Shown: piece after piece, positions 33,942 to 42,857 of the stretch
Layout: every line of letters begins with the position of its first letter
Numbering within the stretch: position 1 is the first letter of the stretch
Origin: Paenibacillus xylaniclasticus
GTDB lineage: Bacteria > Bacillota > Bacilli > Paenibacillales > Paenibacillaceae
Length of the DNA stretch: 64,000 nucleotides
Direction: 5' to 3'
NCBI RefSeq assembly: GCF_004001065.1
Contig: NZ_BIML01000002.1
Location: 124,001-188,000, forward strand
The notes under the pieces: generated by a model
Databases searched by the model: none
What the model was told of the DNA's origin: nothing
Seen by the model: the letters and a program-made list of their open reading frames with translations, nothing else
Made by a program: the position numbers and the translations under genes

Positions 33942-35009
33942 TCAGCTTTGGTGTAGGCCCCAGTCCCGGGCGATTTGCTCACTCTCATGCGTTCGTCCCC
34001 GACCCATGAGCCGGGATACAGCTGTTAACGGATCACAGCCTTCGAACAAAACTTGGTACAGCTGTTCTGCTATAGGCATCTCGACTCCATATGCCTCTGA
34101 CAGCTTGCAAGCTGCCTTTGTCGTCCGCACGCCTTCGACAACCATTCCCATCTGAGACAACACTTCATCAAGTGGAATTCCTTGCGCCAGCTTATGACCG
34201 GCACGCCAATTCCGACTGTGAGTACTTGTGCACGTTACGACGAGATCACCTACTCCAGCTAGACCAGCGAATGTAAGCGGATTGCCGCCCATTGCGGTTC
34301 CAAGACGGCTAATTTCTGCCAGACCACGTGTCAGCAAGGCCGCCTTTGCATTGTCGCCAAATCCAAGCCCATCAGACATACCTGCACCGAGGGCGATAAT
34401 ATTTTTAATTGCGCCGCCAACTTCAACCCCGATTAAATCAGGATTCGTATAAACCCGGAAGTAAGTGTTAATGAATGCGTCCTGTGCTTGCTTCGCCTTC
34501 TGATGATTGGAGGAGGCGACGACGACCGTCGTCGGCTGACGCTTAGCTACTTCTTCCGCATGACTTGGACCAGACAGAACAACAAGCGAATCCTCCGGTC
34601 TTCCTAGCTCTTCAGACAGAACAGTCGTCATTCGTTTCAAGCTGTCAGCCTCGAAGCCTTTCGTTGCGTGCACGATGAGTGCATCCGGCATTAAATGCCC
34701 AGCCGCTTGCCGTGCAACATCCCGCATCGCAGAGGAAGGCGACGAGAATAACACGAGCTCCGCACCAGCCAACGCCTCACTCATCGACGTCGTCGCTGTA
34801 AGCGACTCCGGCAGCGTACAATTCGGCAAATATTTGCTGTTCGTATGTCTAGTATTGATCTCAGAGGCTTGCGACTCCGTGCGAGTCCATACGGATACGT
34901 CAAAGCCATTATCACATAATACCATAGCAAGCGCCGTTCCCCAGCTGCCTGCGACAAGCACAGCCGCCTTACGCCGAACGGTTACGTTCTCATTCGTCAT
35001 TCTTTCCAT
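33942..35009 (-). CDS. gpsA: NAD(P)-dependent glycerol-3-phosphate dehydrogenase
   Basis: A 355-residue enzyme that reduces dihydroxyacetone phosphate to sn-glycerol 3-phosphate for phospholipids. The dinucleotide-binding site reads AVLVAGSWGTALA; the usual form is GAGSWG, so the first Gly is replaced by Val (codon GTC). Other key parts are intact: the lysine in VEVGGAIKNIIALGAGMSDG, LSGPSHAEEV and RGLAEISRLG. It abuts plsY, which uses its product after activation to acyl phosphate acceptors. The Val substitution deserves a check. Confidence 0.94.
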   Translation of the reverse strand: MERMTNENVTVRRKAAVLVAGSWGTALAMVLCDNGFDVSVWTRTESQASEINTRHTNSKYLPNCTLPESLTATTSMSEALAGAELVLFSSPSSAMRDVARQAAGHLMPDALIVHATKGFEADSLKRMTTVLSEELGRPEDSLVVLSGPSHAEEVAKRQPTTVVVASSNHQKAKQAQDAFINTYFRVYTNPDLIGVEVGGAIKNIIALGAGMSDGLGFGDNAKAALLTRGLAEISRLGTAMGGNPLTFAGLAGVGDLVVTCTSTHSRNWRAGHKLAQGIPLDEVLSQMGMVVEGVRTTKAACKLSEAYGVEMPIAEQLYQVLFEGCDPLTAVSRLMGRGRTHESEQIARDWGLHQS

Positions 35010-35612
35010 CTATCCTCTCTTCGCACCAATCTTGTTCTCTTTCCCTTGCATAAGCTTCACAAGATTAGAACGATGCCGTACAAAAGCAAATACACAAATA
35101 AGTAGGCTCGTCCACAACAATGGACCTGCGCCGCTCGTCACTGCAATGCCACAAGGCAGCATAGCAGCGAAAATAAGCGAACCAACTGATACATAACGTG
35201 TAATTGCGATGACGATTATGGCAATAATACCTGCGATAAGTGCAGGCACGAATGCCAGCGTTGCCAGGACACCAACTGTTGTCGCAATCCCTTTGCCGCC
35301 CTTGAAATGAAACCAGATCGGCCAATTGTGACCGACAATTGCAGCAAGTCCGCAAATAACAGGCGTCCAAGCCTCATGTCCACCGTCCAGCGCATGGCCA
35401 ATCAGCACGGCCGCCACTCCTTTGGCGATATCAAGCACGAATACCGCAATGCCCGGCCCTTTACCTAACACGCGGAGCGTGTTCGTAGCGCCGGCATTGC
35501 CGCTGCCGTGCTGACGGATGTCAATCCCCTTAACTAGACGGGCAATGACGATACTGAATGAAACGGATCCTAACAAATAACTAATAATCACAGCTATGAC
35601 TGCGTTTAACAA
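35010..35612 (-). CDS. plsY: Acyl phosphate:glycerol-3-phosphate acyltransferase
   Basis: A 200-residue integral membrane enzyme with five hydrophobic segments. The three PlsY motifs are visible: YLLGSVSFS, the block HGSGNAGATNTLRVLGK and FHFKGGKGIATTVG. It transfers an acyl group from acyl phosphate to glycerol 3-phosphate in the first step of phospholipid synthesis. The start is TTG at 35612 with GGGAG seven bases upstream. Pairing with gpsA is functionally sensible because GpsA makes the acceptor. Confidence 0.95.
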   Translation of the reverse strand: MLNAVIAVIISYLLGSVSFSIVIARLVKGIDIRQHGSGNAGATNTLRVLGKGPGIAVFVLDIAKGVAAVLIGHALDGGHEAWTPVICGLAAIVGHNWPIWFHFKGGKGIATTVGVLATLAFVPALIAGIIAIIVIAITRYVSVGSLIFAAMLPCGIAVTSGAGPLLWTSLLICVFAFVRHRSNLVKLMQGKENKIGAKRG

Positions 35613-35682
35613 GCTTGTTCTCCCCTACTTGTCTAGCCAATCGACTAGTCGATGTTATACGTGCACCGGCTCGTAACAGACA

Positions 35683-37005
35683 TTAGTCCGAATCGGATTT
35701 ACGTCTTGTGAACAAACGAACCGGTGTCCCCTCGAAATTGAACGCCGCTCGGATTTTGTTCTCCAAGTATCGCTCATACGAGAAGTGCATAATTTCAGGA
35801 TCGTTAACGAAAATGACAATCGTCGGCGGCTTCGTGGCCACTTGGGTCGCATAGTTAATACGCAGACGCTTGCCTTTATCCGTCGGTGGCGGATTAATCG
35901 CAACCGCATCCGCAATAACGTCATTGAGCACATGCGTCTGGATTCGCAGTGCATGCTGCTCGGACACATGATTTACGATCGGCAGCAGCTTATGCAGGCG
36001 CTGCTTCGTCTTCGCCGACAGAAAGACAATCGGCGCATAATGCATAAATAAGAAGTGGTCGCGAATATTTTGGGTAAATACTTGCATCGTCTTCTCGTCC
36101 TTCTCGACGACATCCCATTTGTTAACGACGAAAATACTCGCTTTGCCCGCCTCATGTGCATAGCCGGCAATATGCTTATCCTGCTCAATAATGCCTTCTT
36201 CCCCATTGATCAGAATAAGGACCACGTCCGCGCGTTCTATTGCTTTAAGCGAGCGCATAACACTGTACTTCTCTGTCGTCTCATACACTTTGCCGCGCTT
36301 GCGCATACCTGCCGTATCAATCAGAACGTATCGTTGTCCGTCACGCTCGAAAGGCGTATCGATCGCATCCCGCGTAGTGCCTGCAACATCGCTGACGATA
36401 ACACGCTCTTCTCCTAGCAGCGCATTAACGAGCGATGACTTCCCCACATTCGGCCGTCCGATTAAGGCAACGCGAATAACATCTTCGTCGTATTGTTCGT
36501 CCACCTGCTCCGGCAGCTTCTCTACTGCAGCATCAAGCAAGTCGCCGATGCCAGTGCCATGCGCACCTGAGATCGCAACCGGCGTGCCGAAGCCAAGCCC
36601 ATAAAATTCATAAATGTCATCCATACGGTTAAAGTTGTCCACTTTATTAACCGCTACAACGATCGGCTTACGCGAACGAAACAACATCTGCGCTACCTCA
36701 TCGTCAGCATGAGTCATTCCGGCTTTTGCATCTACCATGAATATAATAACGTCGGCTTCTTCGATTGCAAGCTCGGCCTGCATTCGAACCGACTTCATGA
36801 TTTCGTCTTCTCCGTCGATTTCGATACCGCCTGTATCCACAATACTGAAAGCTCTGCCATTCCATTCACCGGTACCATAGATCCGGTCGCGGGTTACACC
36901 CGGCTTGTCTTCCACGATGGCCAGCCGGTCGCCGATGACCCGGTTAAAGATGGTCGACTTCCCCACATTCGGCCGTCCAACTATCGCGATAACGGGTCTT
37001 GCCAT
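35683..37005 (-). CDS. der: Ribosome biogenesis GTPase Der (EngA)
   Basis: A 440-residue GTPase with two G domains in tandem: [13 protein letters not shown] with DTGGIEIDG, and [18 protein letters not shown] with [10 protein letters not shown], followed by a KH-like C-terminal domain ([12 protein letters not shown] through [19 protein letters not shown]). It acts late in 50S subunit assembly. GGAG nine bases before the ATG supports the start. The order der-plsY-gpsA follows the common Firmicute arrangement. Confidence 0.98.
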   Translation of the reverse strand: MARPVIAIVGRPNVGKSTIFNRVIGDRLAIVEDKPGVTRDRIYGTGEWNGRAFSIVDTGGIEIDGEDEIMKSVRMQAELAIEEADVIIFMVDAKAGMTHADDEVAQMLFRSRKPIVVAVNKVDNFNRMDDIYEFYGLGFGTPVAISGAHGTGIGDLLDAAVEKLPEQVDEQYDEDVIRVALIGRPNVGKSSLVNALLGEERVIVSDVAGTTRDAIDTPFERDGQRYVLIDTAGMRKRGKVYETTEKYSVMRSLKAIERADVVLILINGEEGIIEQDKHIAGYAHEAGKASIFVVNKWDVVEKDEKTMQVFTQNIRDHFLFMHYAPIVFLSAKTKQRLHKLLPIVNHVSEQHALRIQTHVLNDVIADAVAINPPPTDKGKRLRINYATQVATKPPTIVIFVNDPEIMHFSYERYLENKIRAAFNFEGTPVRLFTRRKSDSD

Positions 37006-37082
37006 AACATTCCACTCCTTCGAAAATACTCACGATAACCACTATAACAAAAAACAAACGGCTTGGCTAACATTTCATGTTT

Positions 37083-37268
37083 TTATGAGGAACGATGATC
37101 GACGAGAATAATACTCCCGTTCTTCAAATCGTGCGCATTCGCATCTAATATTTTCTCGAGTAAAAACGCAGTCTGCTGTACCGAGTTCGCATCCTTCTCA
37201 ATAAAAATTGGCGCTCCTCCTGCTACTTGCTGGGGCTTTACCGATACGACTGCTAATATCCGTGTCAT
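37083..37268 (-). CDS. Small partner protein of the YIEGIA membrane protein
   Basis: A 61-residue soluble protein (MTRILAVVSVKPQQVAGGAP at the start, SIILVDHRSS at the end). Its ATG follows the stop of the YIEGIA gene directly, with GGGGGAG five bases upstream, so the two are coupled. NCBI-type annotation calls such proteins the capping subunit for YIEGIA. A role at the forespore membrane is an inference from that pairing. Confidence 0.75.
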   Translation of the reverse strand: MTRILAVVSVKPQQVAGGAPIFIEKDANSVQQTAFLLEKILDANAHDLKNGSIILVDHRSS

Positions 37269-38189
37269 TCAAGCTCCCCCTTCCTTATTAACAGACGCTT
37301 CAGTCGGCATCCGGACGGCGGATTCCAGAATAGGCACACGCTTCGTGACCTCAATTGCCTTCTCTACGTTGCGTTCCTGCGGGAGTAGAAATACCGCCAG
37401 CCTGCCGTCTCGAATATCAAGCTTAGCCATTGGAATTAGGGCTGGCTCACCGCTGTCACGAATTACACCAAGTATCGTCGATAAATCATACAAAATCGCC
37501 TGACGCTGACCTAGATTCGACAGCGTCGCTTTGCCATTCGGATTATATGGTCTCACAATGAGTCCAAGTCCTCTTACAGCGATAATCCGCTGATCCTCTT
37601 GCAAGCCTACATTCATGATATAAATATCGCCAACATATAAATCGGCCCCTTCAACCCGTACTGGTGCCTCCTGCACGTCCGCAATATGCGAGATCGATTT
37701 ACCGGATTTTAATAATTGAACGACACCCAGTAATACGACGCCAACCGCAGCACCGACCCAGCCATTTACGGCTATGGCGAACAAGCTGGTTAACATAGAC
37801 GTAAAAATAACCAAATAGTTTCGTCCTTCGAATACCATTGCAATTCCTTCTATATATGTAGCTCCGCGAGATACAAGCTCCATGCTGTCGATATTCGTCA
37901 ACGTATCCCGCTCCATCTTCCGAACGTCTCGAAATTGTTGTGCAGCTAACGTAAGGAACGTAATCGCTGTATAATCCTTCTTATATAAAGACGGAATCGC
38001 GATTGCACCTAATGCAGCAGCAATAATGCCAAGCGAGATATGAATGATTCGTCCATGCGGGTAAGTCGGATACTGTCTATAATCGGTACGGAGCATGAGC
38101 AATCTCGACAATAAACCAAAAAGAACGCCGATTACGACGCCGATCAAATATCGATGCTCCTTCATATAGATCGTTAGCCAATCGATCAC
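37269..38189 (-). CDS. YIEGIA-family membrane protein (YphB-like)
   Basis: A 306-residue protein containing the family-naming motif YIEGIA in RGATYIEGIAMVFEGRNYLV. Three to four hydrophobic segments lie in the N-terminal two thirds (for example HRYLIGVVIGVLFGLLSRLL, LGIIAAALGAIAIPSL and NGWVGAAVGVVLLGVVQLL); the rest is a soluble C-terminal domain ending near KRVPILESAVRMP. The family is found in endospore formers. It overlaps the yphA-like gene by four bases and is followed by its small partner, giving a three-gene unit. Confidence 0.82.
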   Translation of the reverse strand: MIDWLTIYMKEHRYLIGVVIGVLFGLLSRLLMLRTDYRQYPTYPHGRIIHISLGIIAAALGAIAIPSLYKKDYTAITFLTLAAQQFRDVRKMERDTLTNIDSMELVSRGATYIEGIAMVFEGRNYLVIFTSMLTSLFAIAVNGWVGAAVGVVLLGVVQLLKSGKSISHIADVQEAPVRVEGADLYVGDIYIMNVGLQEDQRIIAVRGLGLIVRPYNPNGKATLSNLGQRQAILYDLSTILGVIRDSGEPALIPMAKLDIRDGRLAVFLLPQERNVEKAIEVTKRVPILESAVRMPTEASVNKEGGA

Positions 38190-38860
38190 GGCCGCACGTC
38201 TCCTTCCCGCTCTCCTTTTTCGCCTTCAGTTGAATACAGCCATTTTGATGCTGCCAGCTTCATACCTCGGATTAATAATCCCATCAATCTTGCCGACAAC
38301 AACGCAACCATATAGCTGTCCCACCATGCCAATGAACCGATCTCAATCGGCTGTGAAAATAAGCTTGGCGCGAACCAGCTCATTAATATCGGCTGCATGA
38401 CTGATGCAATGGTCACAACCGCGAATAATGCTGCAGACTGAATCGGGCCGCTTAACGCAGCAGCTGCTCCAGTCAATATGGCGGCATCCATAAAGATATG
38501 TCCCATGATGAGGACAGGATCATTCATATAGAGCAGACGAAGCCAGCCTCCCATCAAGGAAGACAGAAGCACCGCCACAATCATATAAAAGCTGTGCAGC
38601 CCTCGGTTAGGACGCTGCAGCGTCATCGCTGCAATCGACCACACAATGAGCCAGCATGCACTCAGATGAACGATTCCACCGGCTGGCGGCAGCCAAGCTC
38701 GATTCAGCGTTAACGCAAACGGCCCCAGAACAGCACAGCCTATCATTAGCACAACGATACGTTTTAGTTTTATTTGATCTGCGACTAGCTCTTTCCAGCC
38801 TGTTGCGAGCAGAATGAACAAGATTGTTATAAGCCATACAGCTATATATCCCGCATTCAT
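38186..38860 (-). CDS. yphA: YphA-like polytopic membrane protein
   Basis: A 224-residue protein with about seven hydrophobic segments and a basic, charged C-terminus. I see no catalytic motif. It sits between the S1-domain gene and the YIEGIA gene, as yphA does in B. subtilis, and the size is similar. Function is unknown; co-transcription with the YIEGIA pair suggests a sporulation-linked membrane role. Confidence 0.7.
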   Translation of the reverse strand: MNAGYIAVWLITILFILLATGWKELVADQIKLKRIVVLMIGCAVLGPFALTLNRAWLPPAGGIVHLSACWLIVWSIAAMTLQRPNRGLHSFYMIVAVLLSSLMGGWLRLLYMNDPVLIMGHIFMDAAILTGAAAALSGPIQSAALFAVVTIASVMQPILMSWFAPSLFSQPIEIGSLAWWDSYMVALLSARLMGLLIRGMKLAASKWLYSTEGEKGEREGDVRP

Positions 38861-38935
38861 AATTCAACCGTTCACCTCACATGACTGTATTATGCTCCGA
38901 TGGTAAGTAAGGTAACCGTTATAATGACGTAAAAA

Positions 38936-38978
38936 ATACAAACAAGCCCGGAAACAGCAGCTGCTGCTTCCGGGCTTG
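38936..38978 (-). terminator. Terminator after the S1-domain gene
   Basis: Long stem CAAGCCCGGAA with inner CAGCAG/CTGCTG and TTCCGGGCTTG, followed by a T-rich tract on the minus strand. Confidence 0.9.
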
Positions 38979-39014
38979 AAAGTTCAGTATCAACCGACTG
39001 TCGCCGGTATGTTA

Positions 39015-40229
39015 TCATTTGAATTTGCTTAATTTATCGCCGAAACGCTCGCCGAGCGTAAAGCTCAAGCTTTGGTTGTTAGCAGCAATCGCTGCGCTGT
39101 GATCTTCTTTCGGAGCGCGTGCAGGACGGTCAGCACGCTCAGCACGTGGAGCCGGCTCTGGAGCTTCTTCCGTTTCCTTAATGCTCAAGGATACACGTTT
39201 CTGTGCAGGGTTGAAATCAAGAATTTTCGCTTTCACTTCTTGACCTTCCTTCAGCACCTCGTGCGGCGTTGCGATATGACGATGAGCGATCTGCGAAATG
39301 TGTACAAGACCTTCAACGCCAGGAGCGATTTCGACGAATGCGCCGAAATCAACGATACGGCGAACCGTACCCGTCACGATGTCACCCGTGTTGAAGCTGT
39401 TTTGTGCCGTTTCCCATGGACCTGGCTGAGCAGCTTTCATGCTGAGGCTGATTTTACCTGCAGCAGGATCAACCTTCAGCACTTTCACGCGTACCGATTG
39501 ACCTTCGGATACAGCATCCTTCGGATGCGCAACGTGCTGCCACGAAATTTCAGATACGTGTACCAGTCCGTCGATACCGCCGATATCTACGAAAGCACCG
39601 AACGGAGTCAGACGCTGAACCGTACCTTCGATCTCTTGGCCGACTTCGAGAGACGCCATGATGCGTTGCTTGTTCGCTTCGAACTCCTCCTCGAGCACTT
39701 CTTTCGCCGAGAGGATAACTTTGTTATTCTCGCGGTCGATTTCTTTCACTTTAACGCGAAGGGTGCGTCCTTTGTAGTCTGTGAAATCCTCTACAAAATG
39801 GCGCTCAACCATCGACGCAGGAATAAAGCCGCGTACGCCTACGTCAGCGACAAGGCCGCCTTTCACAACATCAGCAATCGTGACCTCGAACGCTTCGCCA
39901 GCGTCGAATTTCTTTTGCAGTTCGTCCCAAGCTTTCTCGCTGTCAATTGCACGCTTGGAAAGAACAAGCTTTTCTTTCTCGTCGTCGATGCTGACAACTT
40001 TCAGTTCAACCTCTTGGCCAAGCTGAACTGCCGTGGACGCATTGTCGAGTTGTACAGACGACAGCTCGCGAAGCGGAATCACGCCGTCATATTTATATCC
40101 AAGGCTAACCGTAGCTTGGTTGTCTTCGATTTTGACAATCGTTCCCTTAACCGTGTCGCCTTTCTTCAAGGACACGAAATTGTCCATTGCCTCTTGGTTT
40201 GTTTCTTCAATCTTCGTTTCTTCTGACAT
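39015..40229 (-). CDS. ypfD: 30S ribosomal protein S1 homologue with four S1 domains
   Basis: A 404-residue RNA-binding protein. Four S1 repeats are visible, each with a GxVxxI...GAFVDIG-type core: residues about 18-88, 105-172, 190-260 (GTVQRLTPFGAFVDIGGIDG) and 275-345 (GTVRRIVDFGAFVEIAPGVE). This is the short four-domain form of Firmicutes rather than the six-domain enterobacterial S1. The C-terminal tail is Arg/Ala/Pro rich and disordered. GGAGG nine bases before the ATG fixes the start. Confidence 0.95.
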   Translation of the reverse strand: MSEETKIEETNQEAMDNFVSLKKGDTVKGTIVKIEDNQATVSLGYKYDGVIPLRELSSVQLDNASTAVQLGQEVELKVVSIDDEKEKLVLSKRAIDSEKAWDELQKKFDAGEAFEVTIADVVKGGLVADVGVRGFIPASMVERHFVEDFTDYKGRTLRVKVKEIDRENNKVILSAKEVLEEEFEANKQRIMASLEVGQEIEGTVQRLTPFGAFVDIGGIDGLVHVSEISWQHVAHPKDAVSEGQSVRVKVLKVDPAAGKISLSMKAAQPGPWETAQNSFNTGDIVTGTVRRIVDFGAFVEIAPGVEGLVHISQIAHRHIATPHEVLKEGQEVKAKILDFNPAQKRVSLSIKETEEAPEPAPRAERADRPARAPKEDHSAAIAANNQSLSFTLGERFGDKLSKFK

Positions 40230-40316
40230 CGAAAATTACCTCCTCAATTCATACCCCAACATTTATTTAAACCTGCCCGCCCCCATTGAAACAGGTTCGC
40301 TGCAGCGTTTAAAACT

Positions 40317-40886
40317 TTATTTGCGAAGCGCGCGGATATGTTCCATAATCCGCTGCGTCACGCGTTCTAATGAGTCAGTCGACGGCTCGGCAATAATATC
40401 CGACAGATCGACCGGCGGTCCATAACGGACAACTGTTTTACGAAAAAGTTTATAATTCCCGTCTATATAAACAGGTATAATAACGGCTCCGCTGCGCAGA
40501 GCGATCATTGCCGCACCCTTCTTGGCCGCTTCTCCATTGCTGTGACGCGTACCCTCCGGGAAAATGCCCATCATGCCTCCTGCTGACAACAGCTCAATCG
40601 AGGATCGAATCGCTTCCTTGCTGACGCCTCCACGCTTGACCGGAAAAGCACCAAGCGCAGTAATGAGACGGCCGAACAATGGAATATCGAACAATTCCTT
40701 CTTCGCCATAAACTGAATCTTGCGTTCGAGCTGAATGCCAATCGTCGGCGGATCGAAGTTACTTAGATGGTTCGAACATAAAATAACAGGTCCCGACGCT
40801 GGAACATGATGCACGCCCTCCGCCTCCAACCGGAACAAAAAACGATACACAAGACGAAGCACAGTACGACAGAAGACATATAACAT
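40317..40886 (-). CDS. plsC: 1-acyl-sn-glycerol-3-phosphate acyltransferase
   Basis: A 189-residue membrane-associated acyltransferase. The HX4D motif is in SNHLSNFDPP and the second motif in FPEGTRHSNG; LGAFPVKRGG is the third. It converts lysophosphatidate to phosphatidate. It follows cmk by three bases and precedes the S1 gene, the cmk-plsC-rpsA arrangement seen in many Firmicutes. Confidence 0.95.
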   Translation of the reverse strand: MLYVFCRTVLRLVYRFLFRLEAEGVHHVPASGPVILCSNHLSNFDPPTIGIQLERKIQFMAKKELFDIPLFGRLITALGAFPVKRGGVSKEAIRSSIELLSAGGMMGIFPEGTRHSNGEAAKKGAAMIALRSGAVIIPVYIDGNYKLFRKTVVRYGPPVDLSDIIAEPSTDSLERVTQRIMEHIRALRK

Positions 40887-40889
40887 AGT

Positions 40890-41591
40890 TTACTTCGCCT
40901 CCGCCAATTTGGTTCTGCTTAAATTGACGATGCTGTCCGCCACTTCATCAATCGTCATCGAAGTGCTGTCCAGAACGATGGCATCATTAGCGCATATAAG
41001 CGGCGAAATGTCCCGCTCTTGGTCCTTCCGGTCACGCTCGGCTATTTCTTTCTCCAGCTGCGACAGCGTTATGCCGTCCTGACCATTCAGCTCCTTGAAT
41101 CTTCTCAATGCCCGTTCTTGGACGGATGCGGTAAGGAAGATCTTCAATTCCGCGTCCGGCAGTACATGCGATCCGATATCGCGGCCATCCATCACAACGC
41201 CTTTGTTCTTCGCCAGCGCACGCTGCATGTTGACAAGCCGCAGTCTTACTTGTTCAACGGCAGCAACCTGCGATACATGCAGCGTCACTTCACGAGAACG
41301 AATATCCCCAGTAATGTCGACGCCGTTCAGTAGAACAATCTGCCCATTGGGTCCAGGGTTCAGTGTAATATTGATGCTTTCCACATGCTGCGAAAGCTGC
41401 TCGGAATCGCCTGGCGAGATGCCGGCGCGTAGCGCACTGTACGTTACCGCGCGGTACATAGCACCCGTGTCGATATAAATATAATGCAAGATCTCGGCGA
41501 CTTTGCGGGCAACCGTACTCTTGCCGGCTCCCGCGGGTCCGTCAATCGCGATGTTGATCCGGTCCCGACCGCCGTCTAGATGCGATGCCAA
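40890..41591 (-). CDS. cmk: Cytidylate kinase
   Basis: A 233-residue nucleoside monophosphate kinase that phosphorylates CMP and dCMP. The P-loop is GPAGAGKSTVARK; YIDTGAMYRAVTY binds the nucleotide and VVMDGRDIGSHVLPDAELKI is the NMP-binding region. The start is TTG at 41591 with GGGGGG seven bases upstream; the first ~10 residues are a small extension before RINIAIDG. It is separated from the upstream ypfB-like gene by a terminator. Confidence 0.96.
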   Translation of the reverse strand: MASHLDGGRDRINIAIDGPAGAGKSTVARKVAEILHYIYIDTGAMYRAVTYSALRAGISPGDSEQLSQHVESINITLNPGPNGQIVLLNGVDITGDIRSREVTLHVSQVAAVEQVRLRLVNMQRALAKNKGVVMDGRDIGSHVLPDAELKIFLTASVQERALRRFKELNGQDGITLSQLEKEIAERDRKDQERDISPLICANDAIVLDSTSMTIDEVADSIVNLSRTKLAEAK

Positions 41592-41657
41592 CAGCGAACC
41601 CCCCTACGTAAGATCAGCCTAACGATATGAATCACTGCTCTTCGTTTACCTGTCAAG

Positions 41658-41678
41658 AAAAAAGCAGGCTCAGCCTGC
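41658..41678 (-). terminator. Terminator between the ypfB-like gene and cmk
   Basis: GCAGG/CCTGC stem with a five-base loop, followed by six T on the minus strand. It separates the ypeB-motI-ypfB block from cmk. Confidence 0.85.
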
Positions 41679-41708
41679 GAACGTGAAAATTATACCACAC
41701 CGAAACCT

Positions 41709-41972
41709 TCAATGCAAAGCTCGACTGCCCTGCTGAAGCGGCCTCCCTTCAAGCTTATCGGCATATGTCAGGTGATGCCGGATCGTATCGAATCGGAGCA
41801 GCCATTGCGACAAAATAACTAATACGAACAGCGTAAGCACAATGTTTCGCAGTACGCGGCTTACCATTTCTAATAGCCTGTCATACCTTTCCTTCTCCGG
41901 CAATGAAGTAATCTGCTCCTTCCTTGTCGGCAGCTGCCCCCTTGTGCTTCCTTGTCTGCATTCGTTATCCAT
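41709..41972 (-). CDS. Small single-span membrane protein in the YpfB position
   Basis: An 87-residue protein with a charged N-terminus, one hydrophobic segment (about residues 43-60, NIVLTLFVLVILSQWLL) and a basic C-terminus. In B. subtilis a small membrane protein YpfB (DUF5359) lies between ypfA and cmk, so this is a positional counterpart. Sequence support is weak and function unknown. AGAGG ten bases before the ATG is a usable site. Confidence 0.6.
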   Translation of the reverse strand: MDNECRQGSTRGQLPTRKEQITSLPEKERYDRLLEMVSRVLRNIVLTLFVLVILSQWLLRFDTIRHHLTYADKLEGRPLQQGSRALH

Positions 41973-42089
41973 ATACGTCCATCCTCTCCCTATATTTGGC
42001 GGATGGACGTAGCTTTTCCGAGTGTACGATAAATTATTCGTACGAAGTATATGAACGCGTTTGCACTATATGCGCCTCTCATGCCATAG

Positions 42090-42749
42090 CTATCGGTTTC
42101 GGAATTCAAGCTGCCGCTCGAAGCAATAGCGTATAATTTTCTGACGTTCATAGTCGCTAATGTCAACAAACTTGAGCATCACATGGTTTCGGCTCGTCGA
42201 GTGCTCAACGATTCGCACAATTTCTCCTTTAAAGAAAGCATGCTCAAGCGATCCATTCTTGTACGGAACCAGCAGCCAGCATTCGAGCGTCTGTCCGATG
42301 GCTAATGAGATGGAGACGTCGCTTGTAAAGGAAATACCACCGCCGCCTACATCCTCTGTCAACGCATTAAACCGATCACCGAGCGGTGTCAAGACAGCAG
42401 CTTCCAGCATTGTATTGACACGCAAGAAATGACGGCGCTGCGTCCTCGTAATCGACTGCGGGTCCGGCTTCTGTATTCGAACGAGTCGAATGTTATCCTC
42501 TATGAAGCCAGTTACATAGGAGTTAAAGAAATGTTTAACCCCGTCTTCGGTTATGTAGTATGCCGATATTTCATCTCCAAATGAGAGCCGCCTTACTCTT
42601 CCCGTCCCTTCGTGATACGGCCATTCCATGTACAGCTCTTCGCCGCGATCGTCGGCGATGCGAGATTTGCATTCGAACTTACCTTCTGCTTCTTCATCGG
42701 AATTAGAAACGACATCGTAATATAAGATCTGATTTATTTTCGGCAGCAA
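42090..42749 (-). CDS. motI: PilZ-domain flagellar brake, MotI/YpfA-like
   Basis: A 219-residue two-domain protein. The N-terminal YcgR-like domain is followed by a PilZ domain carrying the cyclic di-GMP-binding RRHFLR motif near residue 105 and a D-x-S-x-x-G-like loop in DVGGGGISF. B. subtilis YpfA (MotI) binds c-di-GMP and acts as a clutch on the flagellar stator MotA. Place next to ypeB and ypfB matches. The start is TTG at 42749, with GGGAGGGGAG just upstream. Confidence 0.85.
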   Translation of the reverse strand: MLPKINQILYYDVVSNSDEEAEGKFECKSRIADDRGEELYMEWPYHEGTGRVRRLSFGDEISAYYITEDGVKHFFNSYVTGFIEDNIRLVRIQKPDPQSITRTQRRHFLRVNTMLEAAVLTPLGDRFNALTEDVGGGGISFTSDVSISLAIGQTLECWLLVPYKNGSLEHAFFKGEIVRIVEHSTSRNHVMLKFVDISDYERQKIIRYCFERQLEFRNR

Positions 42750-42857
42750 AAGGCTCCCCTCCCATACGGTGATTATATCACGTCGAATGATGGGGAGCTA
42801 TAACGAAACAGAGCGAATGGCTGTGACATTGGCTGTACAGATTGACCGTTCAGCTGA

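Noticed and set aside
39072-40226. Plus-strand open frame of 384 codons opposite the S1-domain gene
   Set aside because: Antisense shadow; the minus-strand frame has four S1 domains and a strong ribosome binding site.
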